A stretch of 54,970 nucleotides of DNA from Gryganskiella cystojenkinii (lineage: Eukaryota > Mortierellomycota > Mortierellomycetes > Mortierellales > Mortierellaceae): assembly GCA_015852425.1 (NCBI GenBank), contig JAAAIG010000028.1, positions 9,200-64,169 of the forward strand. The letters are read 5' to 3'. Positions 33,288-42,156 of this stretch are shown here, in pieces (position 1 is the first letter of the stretch; each line of letters begins with the position of its first letter). Under the pieces are notes generated by a model. The model worked only from the letters and a program-made list of their open reading frames with translations, did not search any database and was not told the origin of the DNA. The position numbers and the translations under genes were made by a program.

Positions 33288-33855
33288 GTTAGTTCTACTC
33301 TTTTTTACATAGTTCATCCTTCTTTTTGGTCTTTTTTTGACGCTTTCTTCTTTACTTCCTTCTGTGTTCACGTTCATTTTTTTTTTTTGATGCCATCACT
33401 TGTTTTTATCACCCTGTAGTTTATTTGTTATGCGCCTTTCTCTTTGCCTTCCTCATTTTTTGTCATTAAAAGTTTTGTATTCGATATCATCAAAAAAAAA
33501 ATTGTGTCCATGGTCATTTCTCTTTCTTGTTTTGTTGTGATGCCGTCTTTTTTTATCGCCTTTAGCTTATCGGGCAATCTCCGTTCTCCTCTCTGTGTGA
33601 TACTTTGCTCACTTGCTACTGTAGCCTTTAATTACTCAAGCAGTACTAAACAGCTGCAGCAGATGCGTAATGGACCGTAGACATGTACTGCACAGCAAGA
33701 CGAAGTGAAACAGAATGGTCAGAAAAATCACCAGTGAAAGAGGTCAATTTTTATTCAGGCGTCCGTCTGGTGTCAACCAGGCCTTTTGTCGATTAAACCA
33801 CACAGACCCGGTCGCTTACTTCGTTAAATAAAAATCAGAGAGAAGGAGGAGTTAT
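33288..33855. other. Convergent intergenic region
   Basis: 568 nt between the stops of the large plus-strand gene and the minus-strand LRR gene. It is T-rich, with several poly-T runs and AATAAA-like motifs on either strand that could serve 3' end formation. No gene seen. Confidence 0.6.
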
Positions 33856-35181
33856 TTAACTCAAACCCGCAATATCTATTTCGCATATCTTGTTGGTCTT
33901 GAGCGCCTCAGCCAGTACCTGAGCTCCGTTGTCTCCAATCGAGTTATCCCACAAGTTCAAAGTGGTCAGTCTTGAGTTGGTCTTGAGTGCTTCGGCCAGG
34001 GCCTGAGCTCCGTTGTCTCCGATCGAGTTAAGCCTTATGTCCAAAGTGGTCAGACTTGAGTTGATCTTGAGTACCTCAGCCAAGGCCTGAGCCCCGTTAT
34101 CCCCAATCGAGTTGTCCAACAAGTTCAAAGTGGTCAGACTTGAGTTGGTCTCGAGTGCCTTGGCCAGAGCCTGAGCTCCGTTGACTCCGATCGAGTTGCT
34201 TCGTAGCCCCAAAGTGGTCAAAGTCGAGTTGGTCTTGAGTGCCTCAGCCAGGGCCTGAGCTCCGTTGTCTCCGATTGAGTTGATTTCTAAGCCCAAAGTG
34301 ATCAGACTTGAGTTGATCTTTAGTGCATCGGTCAACGCCTTGCTTCCATTGACACCGATCATGTTGCCTCCCAAGAATAAAGTAATCAGAGTCGAGTTGG
34401 TCTTTAGTGCCTCTGACAGTGCTCGAGCTCCCTCGTTTCCGATAGAGTTACTCCACAATTCCAAAGTGGTAAGGGCTGAGTTAGTCTTGAGTGCCTCTGA
34501 CAGCGCCAGAGCTCCGTCGGATCCGATGGAAGTGAAATTCAAAGACAAAGTGGCCAGAGTCGAATTGATCTTGAGTGCCTCAGATAACGCCTGGGCTCCA
34601 ATGACTCCAATCAAGTTGTCGTCTGCCAAATCTAAAGTGGTCAGAGTCGAGTTGGTCTTGAGTGCCTCTGACAGTGACTGAACTCCGCCGTCTCCGATCG
34701 AGTTATTGCTTAAGTCCAAAGTGGTCAGAGTCGAGTTGGTCTTGAGTGCCTCAGACAGTGCCTGAGCTCCACTGCCTTCGATCGAGTTCTCACGCAGCAT
34801 CAAAGTGGTCAAAGTCGAGTTGGTCTTGAGTGCGCCTGACAGTGCCTGAGCTCCGCTGACTCCGATCGAGTGGTCAAATTCCAAAGTAGTCAAAGCCGAG
34901 CTGGCCATAACACAAGAAACCACGTCGTCTCCATAGGTCGATGATAGTTTTTCATAGGTACAGCCCTCAATCGTTAGGTATCGTATAAGGTGCTTGTTTC
35001 TCTTGACGGTTTCCATGCTAGCGCCATGCCTGGCCAACCACACAGAGCTGTAAAGTGATGGAGTAAATGTATCGTTCCAATCGTGATTCACACGCGCACA
35101 AGACGCGATATCTTTACGGCCAAGGTTGTTGGCAATTCTTGAGAGAATCTCAGGTAGACCGAGAGCATGTGTATGGCACAT
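33856..35181 (-). CDS. F-box-like protein with 12 ribonuclease-inhibitor-type LRRs
   Basis: Single exon, 441 aa from the first ATG (35181). The frame stays open upstream without an ATG. Residues about 6-50 look like an F-box (LGLPEILSRIANNLGRKDIA, CARVNHDWN, YSSVWLA). From about residue 100 to 430 there are twelve 28-residue repeats (one of 29) of the form STLTTLxLxxNSIGxxGAQALSEALKTN, the RNase-inhibitor LRR class also seen in NOD-like receptors. The repeats are so alike that their DNA is a 84-bp tandem array. F-box plus LRR suggests an SCF substrate receptor; RI-type LRRs also serve as protein-binding scaffolds in intracellular recognition. No NACHT or other nucleotide-binding domain is present. 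It belongs to an expanded fungal family and sits beside transposon debris. Confidence 0.83.
   Translation of the reverse strand: MCHTHALGLPEILSRIANNLGRKDIASCARVNHDWNDTFTPSLYSSVWLARHGASMETVKRNKHLIRYLTIEGCTYEKLSSTYGDDVVSCVMASSALTTLEFDHSIGVSGAQALSGALKTNSTLTTLMLRENSIEGSGAQALSEALKTNSTLTTLDLSNNSIGDGGVQSLSEALKTNSTLTTLDLADDNLIGVIGAQALSEALKINSTLATLSLNFTSIGSDGALALSEALKTNSALTTLELWSNSIGNEGARALSEALKTNSTLITLFLGGNMIGVNGSKALTDALKINSSLITLGLEINSIGDNGAQALAEALKTNSTLTTLGLRSNSIGVNGAQALAKALETNSSLTTLNLLDNSIGDNGAQALAEVLKINSSLTTLDIRLNSIGDNGAQALAEALKTNSRLTTLNLWDNSIGDNGAQVLAEALKTNKICEIDIAGLS
33885..34899 (-). repeat. 84-bp tandem array encoding the LRRs
   Basis: About twelve 84-bp units (one 87-bp), recognisable on the plus strand by the recurring GCCTGAGCTCCG and AAGTGGTCAGA words. 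The units of the C-terminal half are the most alike, pointing to recent duplication or gene conversion. Confidence 0.9.
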
Positions 35182-36035
35182 CTTAGTCGTAGAACGTGAC
35201 AAGCGTGACAGGGATGGTGACAAAGACAGTGATGATGGGTCACAAGAAGGTTGTAATAACAATGGGGAACTAGGAGAACAAAGAGGCTAGTAGGAAGTAC
35301 GCGAAGAAGAGGACGATTAAGATGAAAGCGATATTATCAAGCAGTCAATGAACTCGACTAGAGCATTATAAAAAAGTTACCACTCTTTCAAGACAGCAGC
35401 TTACAAAAGGGAGCCCAGAGCGGCAACACAAACCGGAAATATGTGGCGAGAATGACTGGAAAAGGGTCAAGGAAAGGTGGTGTGCAGAGGAGAAAGAGAG
35501 GGTATGGATAATAAAATGCGTGAAAATGGCGAGAAAGGCGTGGTGGCAACAGCGAGTGATACGGGCGAGATTGGGGGGCAGAGAGATGAAAGTGAGAGAA
35601 GGAGTTGAAAAGACAAAATTCCAGTGCAGACCTTTTTGACTGCATCGCCCCAACATCCACTACAGTTCAATAAAAAACGTTTTGCACAAAAAACCTTGTT
35701 GGCATTAAGCTTTACCAGGTTGATTTTTTTTTGGTGCCATAAGCCGCATTCCTTTTTAATTTTTTTTTGCTTTTTCAGAGTTGCTTTTCGATTTCGATGC
35801 ATCTCCGAGTCGAGCTGGTCGTCCTTGAATGGATCAAGGCTCAGTGCCAACAAAAAACGCCTGTCAATCCTGAATGATCGAGAACGCAGTCCAATTGTCA
35901 TACCTTATCCTGACCGACGATCTAGACGATGATGACGAGGCAAGACCAGAGACAACGCCATCTTTTTAATCATATTGGTTCGATAGTTTTTCAAAAAAGT
36001 TCATCGACTCTCTTACGTCCAATTGCATGGGGGGT
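35182..36035. other. Upstream region of the LRR gene, no gene seen
   Basis: About 850 nt with only weak, low-complexity frames. A stretch near 35700-35770 has T runs. The frame across 35467-35901 on the minus strand shows no family features. The region leads into the transposase remnant. Confidence 0.5.
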
Positions 36036-36250
36036 GAGGCTTCTGTTAATCTGGAAAAGATCGAACACGAGCTCATCGACATCCGACATCTTTGTGCAGG
36101 CTATTCCCCAGAGAACATCTTTAATTGCGACGAGACTGGCTTCTAGCTCAAAGAGTTGTAAAGAAAGACATATACTCTCGAGATAACAAAGGGAGCAAAC
36201 GCCGTTCGGACGAGTTGAGTAACCATTATGCTCCGCATTAATGCATCGGG
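36036..36250 (+). pseudogene. Fragment of a pogo/Tigger-type (DDE_1) transposase
   Basis: In one frame this stretch reads EASVNLEKIEHELID, then GYSPENIFNCDETGF, a stop, LKEL, another stop, KTYTLEITKGANAV, and after a further stop VTIMLRINASG. The NIFNCDETGF block with the first catalytic Asp, the KTYT segment and the VTIMLRINASG segment match, in order, the DDE_1 domain of Tc1/mariner-superfamily pogo and Tigger elements. Three in-frame stops and the absence of the remaining domain show it is dead. It is about 70 codons long; no terminal inverted repeats were found nearby. Confidence 0.78.
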
Positions 36251-36330
36251 TACGTCCCTGGCTCTGGCCGACCGAATGGATGCCGTAAAGCCTCCAGTCC
36301 TATGTAAGTTTTTTTTGTGAGGGCGCGTCT

Positions 36331-36660
36331 GTGTATGATAGGTTTAACGACGAACTGAACAGCTCTCCACTCGGACCTGAGGCGTGGGAGGCTACCGAAG
36401 TTGTTTTCAGTCAACACGGTGACGGATTCGACATAGGAACCGCTGAGGGCTTTGATCACATCAGACAGAATGCCAAGGTGTCAAGGGCTCTTTCAAATAA
36501 TCCAGACGCCATGAGGAGGTTTGACAGAGCGTTGAGGGAGGTTGCTCGTGCAAGTTTGGAAGGTAGTCAAAGTTTAGTGTGGTGCAAAAGACGCAAGACA
36601 AAACACTATCGCTCCAGGGAAAACTCTTCTGTTTGCCAGAAATGCAATGAAGTAAGTCGC
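36331..36660 (+). pseudogene. Possible coding remnant without start codon
   Basis: An open stretch with protein-like composition (FNDELNSSPLGPEAWEATEV; IRQNAKVSRALSNNPDAMRR; RREN-like basic end with CQKC) but no ATG. It runs into the tandem duplication and a stop. I do not recognise it; it may be a gene fragment carried with the neighbouring mobile-element debris, or chance. Confidence 0.3.
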
Positions 36661-36903
36661 ATACGCCTCTGCTCTTGGGCAACATCATCACCCCACATCT
36701 TCCAATGGTCAACCAGGAGAGATATGAGGATGACTGACTGAGTAAACAACTCTCACGCACCACGCATAGATTGTGAAGAGCTGACAAACGACCCAGGCTC
36801 CAAGAGACAAAGACTAGCAGCTTAAGACTCATCCGGGCTGCACAATCCTTACTACACCCACTCATTAACACGACCAGGTATGCCATGGAATGGGTGCTGT
36901 CAC
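36650..36903 (+). repeat. Tandem duplication, copy 1 (~253 bp)
   Basis: It begins AAGTAAGTCGCATACGCC and runs to TGGGTGCTGTCA; it is repeated 280 bp downstream with only a handful of substitutions. On the minus strand both copies carry an open frame containing CSKDCAAR and LGRLSALHNLC, but it has no known relatives that I recognise. Confidence 0.9.
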
Positions 36904-36929
36904 AATGCATTCCAGTTAAGAGAATAGCC

Positions 36930-37182
36930 AAGTAAGTCGCATACGCCTATGCTCTTGGGCAACATCATCACCCCACATCTTCCAATGGTCAACCAGGAGA
37001 GATATGAGGATGACTGACTGAGTAAACAACTCTCACGCACCACGCATAGATTGTGAAGAGCTGACAAACGACCCAGGCTCCAAGAGACAAAGACTAGCAG
37101 CTTAAGACTCGTCCGGGCTGCACAATCCTTACTACACCCATTCATGAACACGACCAAATATGCCATGGAATGGGTGGTGTCA
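36930..37182 (+). repeat. Tandem duplication, copy 2 (~253 bp)
   Basis: Second copy of the unit at 36650-36903, offset by 280 bp and about 97% identical by eye. The ~27 nt separating the copies (36904-36929) is not repeated after copy 2. The first bases (AAGTAAGT) look like a splice donor in both copies. Confidence 0.9.
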
Positions 37183-37498
37183 TGACATTCTCAGACTAGG
37201 CGAGACACAACTAACGAGGGGGTACATCAGAGGGCAACGCACCTGGAAACAGTCCTTGAGTTTGAAAAATAGAGGTCGACGATTGTGAAGTGGCAATGAG
37301 GAAGGGTGGCGATGGAGGATGAGAGGAAGGGAGAGATGGAGAGGAGAGGAGATTATTGGATTTGGCACATTTGCTTCTGCGACTACGTCATCGAAATGAT
37401 TTCCAGTCTCTCACACACACACTACAAACTCTTCCCCGCATTCTCTCCATTCACACACCATACTCTCTCCATTCACAACACACACACCAAAAGTCGTA
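37183..37498 (+). promoter_or_regulatory. Upstream region of the 549-aa gene
   Basis: 316 nt between the duplication and the ATG. Its last 100 nt are C/A-rich with repeated CACACAC and two copies of CTCTCCATTCACA just before the start, a typical fungal leader. No TATA box is evident. Confidence 0.45.
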
Positions 37499-39389
37499 AT
37501 GGATAGCAAGAAGGAAGACGACTTCATGGCGTTCTTGAATGAAACGTCGGACGAAGACCAGGACCCCGTGACGTTCTTTGAATGGGCAGGCTATCCTTCT
37601 TGCAGAGAGGGACATGCTGCTGCAGTGTGGAAGACAACGGTTCGTGGCCTTGATAAAGTAAAAGCAATCATGTTGGAAACAAGATGGGTAAATTCCAAAG
37701 ACAGGAGGAAGGCGTATTGGGAGAAGCTGCGCCAGACAGAGATTGCACAGGCGGAAGCGGCCAGAAAGATGGTACATTTTTTTTTTCAGGCACACACTGT
37801 CAAAAGCACACGTTGTAATGTCTTTCTGACGGCTCCCTGGCCTTTGTTAGGAGGAATGGTCCCAGAGACTCGGGAAAATCAATGACAAGGAGAAGGATGT
37901 TGTAGTTGAGTTCCAGCACAACCGGTTCTTGAAGTTCATGGATGACAAAAACTCGCCATTTGTGGTCAAGGAGGAGCCCTCTCCACCATACACGCCTCCA
38001 TTCCCTAACAAGCGTCCCCGTGAAGCCTTTGCAGGAGGCAGCGAATCATCCTGGGAAGTATTGACGCCTGGCGATATCATTGATGCACTGCAAGAAATGT
38101 TGCCTCATCAGCGAATGGGAGAGATTCTAGGTGTCGAGCAGGGCCATGTATTCTCCTGTGTGTTGGAGGATGTCGACGTGGGCGCACACTTTACTCGATA
38201 CTTCAAAAACTGTTACCTCGAGTCTTACAAGCATACATACCCTGAAGATGCACTGTAAGTTGCTGCAATTATTGGGAAAACAGCGAGCTTGCTATTGTAC
38301 CTAAACTACCATCTTATGCAATCTTCTAGTGCACTTTCTGCAACCCTGTTGATCAAGAAGAACTCGCGCTCCCCTCGACTACACCAGGCATTTGGTGTCC
38401 AACGATTGACAGCCTTGAGAGAATCGCTCCTGCAATCGATTGTCCCCACTCTGGATGCCACCCTGCTAGACAAGCAACAGGCACTGATATCCAAGTGGGT
38501 TGGGTGGATTGGCTTGGTTTCTGAAAATAGGAGAGAGAGCTCGACCAAGCGAAAGGAGACACTGGACCGGCTACAGAGTGATTGGAAGGCTGCGATGGAT
38601 CTGGACCTTGCTGCAATACACACGTATTTTGTGATGTGCGTCCAAGGACTATCTGCATCACAACCATTGGACTTCCAAGAAGCTGATGGTATCGCGTCCT
38701 TCATTCGGAACCTGTTGGCGGCTCTCCTGCAAGAAGTGGACTTGGTTAGGTTCTCATGGTAAGAGGTGCCATTGGCTCCGTATTCGTGCTTCTGCTAAGC
38801 TCTTGCTAAGCTCTTGCTCATGTATACCTTGCATTACAAATATAGCGCGGACAAAAGCTCAGAGGCCTCGCGGTACAACAAGGCCATTAACCAGTTGCGG
38901 GGCCAATCGAAACAGCCTGACATGGTTGGCCTCTTTACCTATGAGGGGGCTAGGATCGAGACCTTCTTCGGCGAGGCAAGTAGTGTTACTGCAAGAAGCC
39001 CATTTAAGTATGGTGGTGATACCGTAAGGTTAGGGGTTTTTGGCAAGAACAGCCATGACATGATAGAAAACCTCGTGGATTTGAAGAATCCGCTGCTGCT
39101 CTTCAACATCAATGGACTAGTACTACAGGCATTTGTCCTTGGAAAAATTCAGGACATTTATACAATGCTGGAGATTGGTACAGGACGAATCCCTTGCTCT
39201 GTCAATGATTTGCTGTTCCTATCGCAGGATTTGCCATTCTGGCTACAGCTCAGGGAGATTGCTAGGAAGACGTCCACGTCTATTGAGCAAGCAGTGGATG
39301 CTGGCCAACTCGATCATGGGCGTAGGAAGTCGTTCTACCCCACTATCACCACACCTTCAGCAAAAGATGCTCTTCGCTCCTCGAAATAA
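37499..39389 (+). CDS. Uncharacterised protein of an expanded fungal family
   Basis: Four exons, 37499-37771, 37851-38254, 38330-38758 and 38846-39389, give 549 aa; all phases agree. The N-terminus is acidic (about residues 4-22), followed by a helical K/R/E-rich region and a Pro/Lys stretch containing PNKRPREAF, which may be a nuclear localisation signal. The C-terminal part contains QPDMVGLFTY followed by IETFFGEASS (Asp about 394, Glu about 412). Many Mortierella and Rhizophagus proteins have a similar D...G.IE pattern, which recalls the PD-(D/E)XK nuclease fold, but the catalytic Lys of E-x-K is replaced by Ser here. That relation is inference. No signal peptide or membrane segment. It adjoins transposon debris and a fresh duplication. 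The AAATAAAG at the stop could double as a polyadenylation signal. Confidence 0.72.
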
Positions 39390-39792
39390 AGCATTTCATT
39401 CACAAGTCTTTCTGTAGTGATATTTCTAACCTGTTGTATATTTGGGACAACAAAAGTAGTATCACGTTATGTTCTTGCTGAAAGCAGTACCTTTAATAAA
39501 CAACCTAGGTACAGGCCGCCTCAGGACGGTGCCTATAAAAGAGGCATCGATCTGAGGGCGGCTTGGTTCCTTCTTCGTCCCGTCATTCATTCAAGTAAGT
39601 CATATATCTGAAGAGAAGAGAATCATTAGGAGGATGAGAGCGTATTTCAATTTTTTTTGGTATGAAGTCTGCGCCATGTCAGAGTTAGAACATCCGGCGT
39701 ATTTCTTGTCGTATTGTCGAATTACCATAATTTCTCTATGCAAAAACTCGTGTTTATTTTCTTTCATATGATTTTCAACACTCGCGAACGAT
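39390..39792. other. Convergent intergenic region with a TATA-like motif
   Basis: 403 nt between the 549-aa gene and the end of TMEM164. It contains TATAAAAGAGGC near 39534 flanked by GC-rich imperfect inverted repeats, described separately. No open frame of note follows it. Confidence 0.5.
39513..39566 (+). promoter_or_regulatory. Orphan TATA-like motif inside an imperfect GC-rich inverted repeat
   Basis: GGCCGCCTCAGG (about 39514-39525) and CTGAGGGCGGCTTGG (about 39552-39566) form an imperfect dyad around CCTATAAAAGAGGC. It looks like a core promoter, but no gene follows on the plus strand. It may be promoter debris or the edge of a small mobile element. Confidence 0.35.
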
Positions 39793-41732
39793 TTAAAGTG
39801 TCTTTTTCTTTCCAGAAGCCAGCTTCTGGAGACCCTTGGTGCTGTTGACACCATAGGCACCTTTCACGTCTCTTCTTGGCATGACCTGAATCACTAATTC
39901 GACCAAGAAGTATCTCGACATGGTCAAGAACACACAGAATGCGTACATGACAGGTCTGTACCAACGTCCGAACCATTGCAAAGGACCCGGTGGGGGCATC
40001 AACAGGTAGTTCAAGTTTTGACCGTGAAACAGGGCCATGGAGGACAAGACTGCGGAATGGTACAGCGCAAAGAAGGAAAACGACATGAGCGCAACGTCCA
40101 TGGATAGGGGCCAGATCACGTAACGGTTCGACCAGATCATGTACACGGGGGTCAACAACAACAGGTAGTGCTCTATGACAAGGCGAAGGTAAAAAAGAAA
40201 GAATAAATGTTTAGATCTACAGCCATCGAGTCTATCGCCAACAAAACAGAGCAACATTAAATGACGGCCTAGTTGGCTTTCCTGAAATAGTCTTTCATCA
40301 TCATTTCTTTTTCTTCATATCTTGCCGGTGCTTTTTCAATCTTTCGGTGCCTCGTTTGTTATGTTTCCCTGTGTGTCCTTTTCTACTATTTTCTCAAATC
40401 GTCCTGTGATCCAGACTGATTACTGCTTCTTTTTCTTTTTCGCTTACCAATGAAAAAGTTCTCGACCTCAAAGAATTGGTCATAATCACGTAGATCGGGG
40501 GTCAACAAAGCCAGCATGCTAAAAACGCAGAAAAAACACAACAAAAAAAACGTTAGAACATGGACAGAATCTTTGGATAGCTCAGTTGCGGGGGGCCGCT
40601 TTTTTTGATTCCGATATCTCTTGTCCTGCAAGGGGCTCGTTTCGGTCCGGATCTGGTGGTCCATAAAAAAAAGGCGTGGACAAGGAGGTACAGGGCTGCT
40701 GCTTCCTCACAATTTTGTTCTCCAGTCCCGTCCAGTCACTCCAGTCCAGCCAGTCCAGCCAGCATTAACCAAGTGCGCATGCTCGAGATTTCTGCTCCAA
40801 TCGTCTTGTAAAATCAGGACACACCCGTTCTCATGTGTACCATTCCCATAAATCTAGAAAAGAGAGCGAACACACACACACACACACAAAAAAGAGCTAA
40901 AACTTACGTTCCCCACATGATATGGAAATAAACATTCAACAACAGATGAGGCCATTTCTTGTCCTTGGGTCCGGCCAGGATAGAAATCAACATCATGGCC
41001 GACATATGACAGGGTTGCAACAGGAATAAGAGTCCACCTCGAGTCCATTTCTGATAAACCGTGATCAATAATGAGGTCGTGAGCGTGATCAATACTGTGA
41101 TCTCGATCTTGGATTTCGATTTCGGTGGAGTATAAGACTCAAAGAGTGTGGAAATGGGCGATCTATTGAGAAATCATTTTTTTTAAGGAAGTATCGAAGA
41201 ACTTGATTAGAAACATTACGAGAGAATCAATTTTTTTTTTTTTTGTTTTTTTTTTGTTTCGGGGCATGGAGAGTGTGGAAGCGGACCCTTTGGCTCTCAA
41301 ATTCGATGGAAACTCTCTTATCAATCCTGAATGCGGGTTCCAACCCTAAAGCTTAGCATGCACTTCAACGTACCCAGGAGAGAGAGCGCGACGATAAAAA
41401 TAGCGAACGGTGTAAAGAAAGAGCGCGTTGTAAATCACAAACTCGACAGTGTGTCGACGAGGGGAAAGGTACCTATTATGCCAGTCATAAAGGAGTGGGG
41501 AGTTAGCACGAGGAAAAGAACGAGTTGGCGGTTTGAGTTTCCTGGGCGAGGGGGAGACAACAAGAAAGAGATGGTGTCCTTCATGTTTTCTTATCATTGT
41601 TAGGTTCTTCAAAGTGGAGATGGACTGAAGGATTCTAAATTACCAAGAGCCATTCAATGACGACTCCCAGTTGGTCTCGAAGGGCATCTCTGCAGCAATA
41701 GACAGAAGCCAGTCTCCCATCCGGTCAAACAT
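39793..41732 (-). CDS. TMEM164: TMEM164 family membrane protein
   Basis: Five exons, 41732-41644, 41472-41374, 41162-40908, 40518-40448 and 40172-39793, give 297 aa, about the length of the animal protein. It is a multi-pass membrane protein with about six or seven hydrophobic segments. LLFLLQPCHMSAMMLI aligns with the conserved NPCH segment (Cys114-His115 here); VENFFIGEHYLLLLTPVYMIW and FFALYHSAVL, then GQNLNYLLMPP and YGPWYR-like FGRWYRP, follow in family order. Animal TMEM164 has been described as an acyltransferase making polyunsaturated ether phospholipids, using this Cys; that the fungal protein does the same is inference. A (CA)n repeat lies in intron 3. The protein ends in a basic tail (KKKTL), a possible ER-retention-type signal. 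Gene order with its neighbours gives no functional hint. Confidence 0.87.
40870..40888 (+). repeat. (CA)n microsatellite in TMEM164 intron 3
   Basis: Nine CA dinucleotides; on the transcribed strand it is (TG)n, close to the donor of intron 3. Confidence 0.9.
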
Positions 41733-42156
41733 GATGTTATATGTATATAGAGGAGGGGGAGTAATACGAGAGGTTGTTGGTGTGGTGGTGTGGAGAGAGG
41801 AAGAAATGAAGGGATGAGAAAGTAAAAAAGAAGGAATTGAAAGCCCAAGTAGTAAGAATGGTCGTTGATGAAAAGAGAAATGTCTGATCAGCACCCCATA
41901 AAAAAACGGAAGTAAGAGCCAAAAAAATAAAGTTTGCAGTTATATTACATGGCACGTGACTTACCGACCAACTGACTTTTTTTTTTGGAAAGAGCAGTTG
42001 TGGAAGAGTGTAGTTTTTTATTTCATGTCGTTTTATTTTTTTTTTCATTGTTTTTAAAGGTGTTTCATTGTTCATAAATACGGTCTACGCATTGATTTTT
42101 TTTTTTTTCATACTTCATTTCTTTTTTCTTTTTGTTGGTATCTCACTCTCCAATGG
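41733..42156. other. Intergenic: TMEM164 promoter side, 3' flank of LIM-RhoGAP gene
   Basis: 424 nt without a gene. Directly upstream of TMEM164 the plus strand is G/A-rich (a pyrimidine-rich leader for the gene). From 41976 to 42150 there are many long T runs. Confidence 0.6.

Noticed and set aside
36461..37166. Two similar minus-strand frames (CSKDCAAR, LGRLSALHNLC) in the duplicated segment
   Set aside because: They arise from one duplicated piece of DNA, overlap the transposon-rich patch and show no recognisable protein family; listed as repeats instead.
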